Part shown: positions 1 to 4,765 of the stretch, piece after piece | Layout of the letters: each line of letters starts with the position of its first letter | Position numbering within the stretch: position 1 is the stretch's first letter | Origin: Candidatus Odyssella thessalonicensis | GTDB taxonomy: Bacteria; Pseudomonadota; Alphaproteobacteria; Bin65 | NCBI GenBank assembly: GCA_005240015.1 | Contig: SBBV01000107.1 | Span: 1 to 6,191, forward strand | Direction: 5' to 3' | DNA length: 6,191 nt | Made by a program: the position numbers and the translations under genes | The notes under the pieces: model-generated | Database searches by the model: none | What the model was told of the DNA's origin: nothing | What the model saw: the letters and a program-made list of their open reading frames with translations, nothing else

Positions 1-44
1 GGCCGGACTGGCCCCACCCCGGCCCGCCCCGCAAGCGGGGCGGG
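1..44. repeat. Half copy of GC-rich intergenic palindrome (family A)
   Basis: A 10-bp perfect stem (23-32 with 35-44, CCCGCCCCGC against GCGGGGCGGG) lies 12 bp beyond the stop codon of the small exported-protein gene. The stretch starting GACTGGCCCCA at 6 and ending GGGAGAA at 47 resembles the right arm of the larger element at 4619-4727 (GACTGGCCCCA at 4684 to GGGAGAAG at 4727). The window edge may cut off the other arm. It could work as a transcription-ending hairpin for the minus-strand gene, but no T tract follows, so I call it a repeat and not an intrinsic terminator. Confidence 0.7.
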
Positions 45-56
45 AGAATTCGGGGC

Positions 57-383
57 TCACATGCCGGGCGGCGGGGCGAAGAAGCAGCGCACGCGCGTGC
101 TGTGCGTCATGCAGAGCCAGTAGCGGCCGTCTTCCGAGCGCAGCGTCTCGGCGTAGGGAACCATGAGCCGGAAGTCGGGCAGCGAATAGCCCTCGGGCGT
201 CTGCTTGACGCGCTGGGGCGCGAGCGGCGTGCAATCGTCCTTGCCGCAGCAGGGCTTGCCGTCGGCGCTGAGATGCCCCCCGCGCCGGATCCAATCATAG
301 TCGTCGTGGGCGCGCGCAGCGGGTGCCGGCAGTGCGATCAGCACTGTTGCAAGTGCGACAGCCGCGGTGGCGGGTTCGCGCAT
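57..383 (-). CDS. Small exported cysteine-containing protein, function unknown
   Basis: The 108-aa product starts with a typical Sec signal peptide: Arg3, a hydrophobic Ala/Leu/Val stretch at residues 7-22, and an AxA cleavage site (A23-R24-A25) before His26. The mature part is about 83 residues and begins HDDYDWIRRGG. It has five cysteines (45, 46, 51, 91, 100), including a CCGKDDC cluster that could hold a disulfide or a metal. It resembles small periplasmic hypothetical proteins with a CCG-x-x-D-C motif that I recall from Rhizobiales; I can assign no activity. The ATG at 383 is chosen because it puts the signal peptide exactly at the N terminus. The open frame continues upstream, but only as antisense to the MaoC gene. 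No clear Shine-Dalgarno precedes the ATG. The gene lies 44 bp behind the MaoC-like gene on the same strand and may be co-transcribed with it. Confidence 0.8.
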   Translation of the reverse strand: MREPATAAVALATVLIALPAPAARAHDDYDWIRRGGHLSADGKPCCGKDDCTPLAPQRVKQTPEGYSLPDFRLMVPYAETLRSEDGRYWLCMTHSTRVRCFFAPPPGM

Positions 384-427
384 CGGACCCGGGCATTGTG
401 ATGTGCTTTGGCGCGCGCGGAAAGGCC

Positions 428-895
428 TTACGGGCGGCGCTCGACGAGGAACAGCGCGGTGTGGGTCATCTTCAGCTCGCCGCTCTGGTTGCGCGTCTCG
501 TGCGTCCAGCTGACGAAGCCGTAGGCGGGGCGGCTGTTGAGCACGCGCATGGTCTTGATCTCGGAGCGGCACGACAGAATGTCGCCGGCGAAGACCGGCG
601 CCTTCCAGCGGATCTCGTCCCAGCCCGGCGACGCGCCCGAACGCACATGCGGGAACGCGTCGTGGTTCATGCGCCGCCACACCGCCGCGGTGTGCGGCCC
701 GCTCGCGATCAAGCGCCCGAACACGCTCGCCTTGGCGCTCTCGACGCTCACATGGAACGGCTCGGGGTCGAACTCGCGCGCGAAGCGCAGCATGTCCGCC
801 TCCCGCATCTCGTGCGCGCCGTACTCGAACACCTGGCCAAGCGCGAAATCCTCGTAATAGGCGTGTGGAAACGGCGGATTCTTCAGCAACGGCAT
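428..895 (-). CDS. MaoC-like hotdog-fold dehydratase/hydratase
   Basis: The 155-aa product is a single-hotdog protein of the MaoC/R-specific enoyl-CoA hydratase group. After an aromatic-rich N terminus (FPHAYYEDFALGQVF, residues 9-23) comes the hydratase-2-like segment around residues 38-57. There Asp43 and His48 (FDPEPFH) sit where the catalytic Asp and His of this family lie. It is followed by a helix with GRLIASGPHTAA (60-71) and then the strand-rich half with WKAPVFAGDIL (97-107). Such enzymes usually hydrate 2-enoyl-CoA thioesters or dehydrate 3-hydroxyacyl-CoA, but the Asp-Pro-Glu-Pro-Phe-His form is a variant of the classical GDxNPxH, so the substrate is open. The ATG at 895 is preceded by GGGAGG (907-912) with an 11-nt spacer, which supports this start. 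Length is normal for a single-domain member. The signal-peptide protein follows 44 bp downstream. The upstream gap holds repeat family B. Confidence 0.9.
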   Translation of the reverse strand: MPLLKNPPFPHAYYEDFALGQVFEYGAHEMREADMLRFAREFDPEPFHVSVESAKASVFGRLIASGPHTAAVWRRMNHDAFPHVRSGASPGWDEIRWKAPVFAGDILSCRSEIKTMRVLNSRPAYGFVSWTHETRNQSGELKMTHTALFLVERRP

Positions 896-957
896 TTCGT
901 TGAAAGCCTCCCGGCGTGATGCCCGTTTCTGCCACGCGCCGCGAAGAAAAGAAAACC

Positions 958-1169
958 GGGAGCCGGGGAGTCGGGGAGAAGAAGGTGAGATTCACCACCA
1001 AGACACCAAGACACGAAGACACCAGGAAGAATAAGGAATGCGCCGCAAGGGCGGCGCGAAGAAAGAAAGCGCCTTCCTCCTTCTGCGCGCGTCTTCGCGT
1101 GCAATCCCTTTTTCTTCTTGGTGCCTTGGTGGTGAGCCTTACTTACTTCTCCCAGGCTCCCCGGCTCCC
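958..1169. repeat. Long imperfect inverted repeat between MaoC-like and RidA genes (family B)
   Basis: This fills most of the 286-bp gap between two minus-strand genes. The outer ends are a perfect 13-bp inverted pair, GGGAGCCGGGGAG (958-970) and CTCCCCGGCTCCC (1157-1169). Inside them TTCACCACCAAGACACCAAG (991-1010) matches the reverse complement of 1117-1136 at 18 of 20 positions. The left arm also carries four tandem 8-mers related to CACCAAGA (996-1027). The centre has a 7-bp GC hairpin with an AAGG loop (1040-1057). I see no coding potential: all reading frames through it are low-complexity. It looks like a non-autonomous dispersed element. The right end stops 12 bp short of the RidA stop codon. 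Confidence 0.85.
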
Positions 1170-1181
1170 TGTTCACTTCCC

Positions 1182-1652
1182 TTACTTCACCGCGAACAGG
1201 CCTTCGACTTCGATCGCGACGTCGAACGGCATGACGGCGACGCCGACCGCGGTGCGCGCGTGGCGGCCCTTCTCGCCGAAGATGTCGAGGAACAGCTCCG
1301 AGGCGCCGTTCACCACCTGCGGGATCTCGGTGAAGGTCGGCACCGCGTTGACGAAGCCGTTGAGCTTCACGATGCGCTCGATGCGGTCGAGGTCGCCGTC
1401 GAGCACGAGCTTCGCCTGCGCCAGCATGTTGAGCGCCGAGAGCCGCGCGGCGGCCTGCGCCTCGGCGAGGCCGAACTCGCGCCCGACCTTGCCGACGAAG
1501 CGCAGCTCGCCATTCCATTTCGGCACCGCGCCCGAGACGAACAGGAGGTCGCCCCAGCGCACCGCACCCTCGATCTTGGCGACGCGCGGCGGCGACGCCT
1601 CCGGCATCACGATGCCGAGCTCCTTCATGCGCGCGTCGATTTTTCCGGCCAT
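1182..1652 (-). CDS. RidA family protein (YjgF/YER057c/UK114)
   Basis: The 156-aa product matches the RidA superfamily along its whole length. LLFVSGAVP (36-44) is the conserved strand after the N terminus. AAARLSALNMLAQAKLVL (67-84) is the central helix. IVKLNGFVNAVPTFTEIPQVVNG (94-116) covers the next strand and helix. The C-terminal RTAVGVAVMPFDVAIEVEGLFAV has Arg133 in the place of the substrate-binding Arg of deaminating members and Glu150 near the end. RidA proteins form trimers and often hydrolyse reactive enamine/imine intermediates made by PLP enzymes or oxidases. This one is about 25 residues longer than E. coli RidA and is closer to the roughly 155-aa subgroup, whose activity is less certain. 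The ATG at 1652 follows GGAGGGAGAG. A longer frame to 1718 exists, but its extra residues translate a repeat fragment, so the internal start is preferred. The upstream repeat C makes co-transcription with the LLM gene doubtful. Confidence 0.92.
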   Translation of the reverse strand: MAGKIDARMKELGIVMPEASPPRVAKIEGAVRWGDLLFVSGAVPKWNGELRFVGKVGREFGLAEAQAAARLSALNMLAQAKLVLDGDLDRIERIVKLNGFVNAVPTFTEIPQVVNGASELFLDIFGEKGRHARTAVGVAVMPFDVAIEVEGLFAVK

Positions 1653-1697
1653 GCTCTCCCTCCACGATCGAACGCCCTCGGTGGCGGGCGAAGACAA

Positions 1698-1719
1698 ACC
1701 ACCAAGGCAGCAAGACACC
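1698..1719. repeat. Solo fragment of repeat family B
   Basis: Positions 1698-1719 read ACCACCAAGGCAGC and then AAGACACC, closely matching the arm of the family B element at 994-1013 and, in inverted sense, 1117-1134. It sits about 45 bp upstream of the RidA ATG on the opposite side of that gene from the full element, so the two copies bracket RidA. There is no partner arm nearby, so this is either a remnant or half of a decayed element. Confidence 0.7.
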
Positions 1720-1764
1720 TAGAAGATTTTGCGAATGGATGCACGGGCGTCCGCGCAACGCCCG

Positions 1765-1933
1765 CTCCTCCCTTGAGGGGGAGCTGTCACGCGCGCTTGC
1801 GCGCGTGACTGAGGGGGAACGGCGCCTCCGCTGGAGAAGCGTTAGCCAGGCACGTCGCAGCGCGGCGCTGTCCCCCTTCCGTCCGGCGCGCCCGAGCGCG
1901 CCGGACAGCTTCCCCTCAAGGGGGATGGGGAGG
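1765..1933. repeat. Paired-hairpin intergenic element (family C, BIME-like)
   Basis: Two GC-rich hairpins face each other inside matching outer arms. Outer arms: CTTGAGGGGGAGCTGTC (1772-1788) pairs with 1904-1920 at 16 of 17 positions. Left hairpin: GTCACGCGCG (1786-1795) with 1800-1809, loop CTTG. Right hairpin: GTCCGGCGCGC (1881-1891) with 1896-1906, loop CCGA. The loop-proximal stems differ in sequence between the two halves while the outer CTTGAGGGGGA motif is kept, as in two inverted copies of a REP-like unit. A further 7-bp hairpin (1744-1750 with 1758-1764) abuts the left side. The element starts 4 bp after the LLM stop codon in that gene's direction, so the transcript end of the LLM gene would fold into it. 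Confidence 0.85.
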
Positions 1934-1936
1934 AAG

Positions 1937-2998
1937 CTAGGCTGCCCGCTTCAACCCCAGCATCGGGCGCACTTCGTTGGTCAGCCGCTCGATCGTCTCG
2001 CGCTCCTGGGCGGCGGGAAGGCCGGCGTAGCGGGTGACGAGGAGCGCCTCGGTGAAGCCCAAGTCGATGTAGCGCGCGAGGCGCTCGGCGGCCTGGGTCG
2101 GCGTGCAGACCAGCGTGCGCTTCCGGAACACGTCGCGATAGTCGTTGCCGTCGCACATCGCAAGCAACGTCGAGGCATCGCCCGGGTAGTCGCGGTCCCA
2201 CTCGTTGTGCGTCTGCACCTTCCTGAATGCCGAGGCGTGCTCCTGCACCCAGCCCTTCGCCTCGTCGATCGCGCGCTCCTCGCTGTCGGCGAGGTGCGCC
2301 ATCAGCGCGATGGCGCTTTTGCGCCGCGCCGGATCGTGCCCGGCCTCGGCGTAGGCGTCCTTGAACTTCGCGTGCTTCTCGACCAGCGACGCGAAGCTCA
2401 TCGGATACTGGTTCATCATCAGGTGGTAGCCGCCGGCGCCGACGCGCTCGAAGCTCGCGAGGTCGTTGGAGGCCGCGATCCAGATCGGCACCTGGCGCTG
2501 GACCGTCCGCGGCCAGGGCTCGAGGCGCGGGAAGCGCCAGAACCTGCCCTGATGCGCGAACGGCTCGCCGGCCCAGAACTGCTTGATGATGGCGAGGCCC
2601 TCCATCACGCGCTCGGCGGTCTCGGCCTGGCTCACGCCGAAGGCCTCGAACTCGTGCGGCACGAAACCGCGCGAGACGCCCATGTCGAGGCGGCCCTCCG
2701 AGAGCTGATCGACCAGCGCATAGTCCTCGGCCACCTGCAGCGGATGGCGCAAGGGGACCAGCGAGACGCCGGCGCCGAGGCGGATGCGCTTGGTCTCGCG
2801 CGCCCAGGCGGCGAGGAGCACGGCCGGGTTGGGCACGGCGCCGCCGTAGTAGTGGAAGTGATGCTCGGTCGTGAGCACGCGCGCCCAGCCCCAGCGGTCG
2901 GCGAGCCTCACCGCTTCGCTGAGCTCGCCATAGAACGCGTTGAGGCTCGCCGAAAAGCCGGCGCGGTAGGTGGGAAGGTAGAAGAGCGAGAAATCCAT
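1937..2998 (-). CDS. Luciferase-like (LLM class) flavin-dependent monooxygenase
   Basis: The 353-aa product is a full-length member of the bacterial luciferase-like TIM-barrel family (PF00296 type). Recognisable stations are the first strand MDFSLFYLP, VLTTEHHFHYYGG (41-53) with the family's E-H-H motif, RIRLGAGVSLVPLRHPLQVAEDYALVDQLSEGRLDMGVSRGF (71-112), the long helix EGLAIIKQFWAG (133-144), and PIWIAAS (171-177), which forms the later barrel strand. Such enzymes use reduced FMN (F420 in some relatives) and O2, with a separate flavin reductase, to oxidise alkanes, sulfonates, aromatics or amines; the substrate cannot be told here. The start at 2998 is chosen over a frame opening at 3043 because GGAG (3009-3012) lies about 10 nt upstream, residue 1 begins the first barrel strand, and the extra 15 codons would enter repeat D. 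It is divergent from the IclR-type regulator at 3165, a common arrangement for a regulated target. Confidence 0.93.
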   Translation of the reverse strand: MDFSLFYLPTYRAGFSASLNAFYGELSEAVRLADRWGWARVLTTEHHFHYYGGAVPNPAVLLAAWARETKRIRLGAGVSLVPLRHPLQVAEDYALVDQLSEGRLDMGVSRGFVPHEFEAFGVSQAETAERVMEGLAIIKQFWAGEPFAHQGRFWRFPRLEPWPRTVQRQVPIWIAASNDLASFERVGAGGYHLMMNQYPMSFASLVEKHAKFKDAYAEAGHDPARRKSAIALMAHLADSEERAIDEAKGWVQEHASAFRKVQTHNEWDRDYPGDASTLLAMCDGNDYRDVFRKRTLVCTPTQAAERLARYIDLGFTEALLVTRYAGLPAAQERETIERLTNEVRPMLGLKRAA

Positions 2999-3023
2999 CG
3001 ATGTCTTTCTCCAAGCCCGCTCT

Positions 3024-3094
3024 TTGGGACCGCGCGCGTCCACGCGCGCTTCTCAGCGGACAGGAAGGGCGCGCCGGGAGGCGCGCGGTCCCAA
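3024..3094. repeat. Palindromic element in the LLM/IclR divergent intergenic region (family D)
   Basis: The ends are a perfect 14-bp inverted pair, TTGGGACCGCGCGC (3024-3037) and GCGCGCGGTCCCAA (3081-3094), separated by 43 bp of GC-rich spacer. The spacer has further self-complementary bits such as GTCC...GGAC. The ends do not resemble families A, B or C. It fills nearly half of the 166-bp gap between two divergent start codons. As DNA it could be a cruciform or protein-binding site; as RNA it would be a strong hairpin in any leader transcribed from the far side. It looks like a dispersed intergenic repeat and less like an operator, because the arms are long and almost pure G/C. Confidence 0.8.
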
Positions 3095-3126
3095 CAGCCT
3101 ACGCCGTTTGCCCGGCCGCTCAATAT

Positions 3127-3145
3127 GTGCGAAACGGATTCTCAC
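3127..3145. promoter_or_regulatory. Candidate IclR-type operator
   Basis: GTGCGAA (3127-3133), five spacer bases, then TTCTCAC (3139-3145) forms an imperfect palindrome with 6 of 7 matched positions. It lies 20 bp upstream of the IclR ATG and inside the divergent region shared with the LLM gene. IclR-family dimers bind short palindromes, often with GAA/TTC-type arms, and usually regulate themselves and a divergent neighbour. Position and symmetry support an operator; binding is inferred. A single 6/7 palindrome can also arise by chance. Confidence 0.45.
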
Positions 3146-3164
3146 GGGCTGAGAGAGGGCTTCC

Positions 3165-3965
3165 ATGGTCGCGTCGCGCCGCACCGTCGGCGTCGAGAGC
3201 GCGCGGAAGGTGCTGCAATTGCTGCTCTCGTTCGATGCGGCGCGGCCGCGCGCCGCGGTGGCGGAGCTGGCGCGCGCCGCGGGCCTCCCGCTCTCCTCGG
3301 CCTATCGCCATCTCGCCCTGCTGCGCGAGCAGGGCCTCGTCGAGGAGGACGGCGGCGGGCTCTATCGCGTGACGCCGCGCATTCATGCGCTCGCGCGCGC
3401 CGCCGACGCCGCGAGCCCGCTGGTGGCGCTGGCGCAGCCGGTCTTGGCGCGCCTCGCCGCCGAAACCGGCGCCACGGCCGTGCTGTTCCGCGTCTTCGGC
3501 GATGTCGCGATGGCCGTGGCCGCGGTCGAGCCGCGCCGGCCCCAGCATCTCTCGGGCGTTTCGGGGCGGAGCTTCCCGCTGCATCGCGGAGCACCTTGCA
3601 AGCTCCTGCTCGCTTCGCTGCCGGCCACGGTGCGCGCGGCGGTGCTCGACCGCATCGAGCGCGCCGATCCCGCCGAGCGCGCGTTGCGCCGCGCGCGCGA
3701 GGCCGAGCTCGCGCTGATCCGGCGCCGCGGCTATGCCGAAAGCCACGGCGAGGTCGATCCCGGCATGTGGGCGGTGGCGGCACCCGTCGTGCAGAAGCGC
3801 CGCACCGTCGCCGCGCTGTGGCTGGCGCTGCCCGAGCGCCGGCTCGACGCGCTGCGCCGTGCCGCGCTGCGCGAGGCGACGCGCGCCGCCGCCGCCGCGT
3901 TGTCGAAGGCGCTCGCCGGCGTTGCCGCGAGCGCGCCTGGACAGTCGCGGCACGCGCGCTATTAA
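3165..3965 (+). CDS. IclR-family transcriptional regulator
   Basis: The 266-aa protein has both domains of the family. Residues 10-70 form the winged helix-turn-helix: SARKVLQLLLSF, then AVAELARAAGLPLSSAYRHLALLREQGLVEE, then the wing up to YRVTPR. Residues about 85-255 form the GAF-like effector domain, with the typical FPLHRGAPCKLLLASLP (137-153) and the signature GYAESHGEVDPGMWAVAAPVV (189-209). The ATG at 3165 is preceded by GAGAGAGGG at 6-14 nt upstream. Members act as dimers or tetramers that sense small carboxylates, aromatics or sugar acids and control catabolic genes. The divergent LLM monooxygenase and the GST directly downstream are the likely targets, and a candidate operator lies at 3127-3145. 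The effector cannot be predicted. The C-terminal part is very rich in Ala and Arg, in line with the genome's GC content. Confidence 0.94.
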   Translation: MVASRRTVGVESARKVLQLLLSFDAARPRAAVAELARAAGLPLSSAYRHLALLREQGLVEEDGGGLYRVTPRIHALARAADAASPLVALAQPVLARLAAETGATAVLFRVFGDVAMAVAAVEPRRPQHLSGVSGRSFPLHRGAPCKLLLASLPATVRAAVLDRIERADPAERALRRAREAELALIRRRGYAESHGEVDPGMWAVAAPVVQKRRTVAALWLALPERRLDALRRAALREATRAAAAALSKALAGVAASAPGQSRHARY

Positions 3966-3994
3966 TGGCCGCAAGAAAAACGAGGGTTCCGCGC

Positions 3995-4615
3995 ATGCTC
4001 AAGATCTGGGGACGCACCAATTCGATCAACGTGCAGAAGGTGATGTGGGCGGTGGCCGAGCTCGGCCTGCCGCACGACCGCACCGATGCCGGCGGCGCCT
4101 TCGGCGGGCTCGATACGCCCGAGTACAAGGCGAAGAATCCGAACAGCCGCATCCCGACGATCGACGACCACGGCGTGATCGTGTGGGAATCGAACACGGT
4201 CGTGCGCTATCTCGCGGCGCGCTACGGCGCCGGCAAGCTGTGGCCGATCGATCCGGGACACCGCTCGGAGGCCGACCGCTGGATGGATTGGCAGCAGACC
4301 ACGATCGCGCCCGACATGTTCCCGGTGTTCTGGGGCCTGGTCCGCACGCCGCCCGAGAAGCGCGACCTCGGCGCGATCAAGGCCGCCGGCGAGCGGCTCG
4401 GCGCCTCGTGGTCGCTGCTCGACAAACATTTCGGCGATCGCCCGTTCGTCGCCGGCGCGGATTTCTCGATGGGCGACATTCCGGTGGGCTGCGCCTATTG
4501 GCGCTATACCAAGCTCGATGTCCCGAAGCCGCGCCTCGCCAATTGCGACGCCTGGCACCAGCGCCTGCAAGACCGCCCCGGCTTCCGCCAGCACGTGGCG
4601 ATGCCGCTGAGCTGA
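3995..4615 (+). CDS. Glutathione S-transferase family protein
   Basis: The 206-aa product has the cytosolic GST layout. The N-terminal thioredoxin-like domain (1-78) begins MLKIWGRTNSINVQKV; Ser10 is in the place where a catalytic Ser/Tyr/Cys is expected. NSRIPTIDD (50-58) contains the cis-proline Pro54, and WESNTVVRYLAARY (64-77) holds the Glu65-Ser66 pair that binds the gamma-glutamyl part of GSH. The all-helical C-terminal domain (about 85-206) has FVAGADFSMGDI (151-162), the N-capping box Ser-x-x-Asp. GSTs conjugate or remove electrophiles in the cytosol; the substrate is unknown. The start at 3995 is chosen for the GAGGG at 3982-3986 and the strand-1 N terminus. An in-frame ATG at 3965 overlaps the IclR stop (TAATG) and would add 10 basic residues. 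Close spacing suggests one operon with IclR. Repeat A starts 3 bp after the stop. Confidence 0.93.
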   Translation: MLKIWGRTNSINVQKVMWAVAELGLPHDRTDAGGAFGGLDTPEYKAKNPNSRIPTIDDHGVIVWESNTVVRYLAARYGAGKLWPIDPGHRSEADRWMDWQQTTIAPDMFPVFWGLVRTPPEKRDLGAIKAAGERLGASWSLLDKHFGDRPFVAGADFSMGDIPVGCAYWRYTKLDVPKPRLANCDAWHQRLQDRPGFRQHVAMPLS

Positions 4616-4618
4616 ACC

Positions 4619-4727
4619 CTTCTCCCCCGCGCAGCGGGGGAGGCCGGGTGGGGGCGAGTCCGGCCCTAACGCGGTTGAGACCCGACTGGCCCCAGCCGAG
4701 TCCGCCCCGTAAGCAGGGTGGGAGAAG
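4619..4727. repeat. Two-armed GC-rich intergenic palindrome (family A, complete copy)
   Basis: The left arm opens CTTCTCCC (4619-4626) and the right arm closes GGGAGAAG (4720-4727), exact reverse complements. Between them the reverse complement of the left arm follows the right arm with many matches (GACTCGCCCCCACCC against GACTGGCCCCAGCC from 4684). The left arm itself folds into a perfect 9-bp hairpin (4622-4630 with 4634-4642, loop GCA). The right arm folds more weakly around GTAAGC. The half copy at 1-44 shows that this is a repeated sequence. It sits immediately after the GST stop, so it may also end or stabilise that transcript. Its right edge lies 2 bp before the -35 box of the Lrp-type gene. 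Confidence 0.85.
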
Positions 4728-4729
4728 CG

Positions 4730-4757
4730 TTGATGCGGCCCTCCTTGGCTGTATAAT
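4730..4757 (+). promoter_or_regulatory. Housekeeping-type promoter of the Lrp/AsnC regulator
   Basis: TTGATG (4730-4735), 16 bp, then TATAAT (4752-4757). The -10 hexamer is a perfect match to the sigma-70 consensus and the -35 matches 4 of 6. In this GC-rich window such an AT-rich hexamer stands out. A start 6-9 bp downstream of the -10 falls at 4764-4766, that is, at the ATG of the regulator at 4766. There is therefore no room for a leader or a ribosome binding site. Confidence 0.75.
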
Positions 4758-4765
4758 TTCCGGTC

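Noticed and set aside
384..1022. Upstream extension of the small exported-protein frame to 1022 on the minus strand
   Set aside because: The extension lies across the MaoC-like gene in another frame and across repeat B, and would bury the signal peptide in the middle of the protein.
996..1027. Tandem CACCAAGA 8-mers as a CRISPR or VNTR locus
   Set aside because: There are no spacers, the units are only 8 bp and few, and they form one arm of an inverted repeat.
1040..1057. GC hairpin with AAGG loop as an intrinsic terminator
   Set aside because: No T tract follows on either strand. It is better seen as the core of repeat B.
1022..1180. Possible transposase remnant inside repeat B
   Set aside because: No frame shows transposase motifs. 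The translations are fragments of the same repeat in various frames.
916..1808. Plus-strand open frames over the RidA gene and repeat B
   Set aside because: They are antisense shadows of RidA, which has clear family motifs, a good ribosome binding site and correct length on the minus strand.
1739..3990. Very long plus-strand open frame (about 958 codons to 4615) running across the LLM and IclR genes into the GST
   Set aside because: It is antisense to the LLM gene, passes through repeats C and D and reads the IclR gene in a wrong frame. Its translation is low-complexity Arg/Ala/Gly. Only the last 206 codons (GST) are real. High GC makes stop codons rare in shadow frames.
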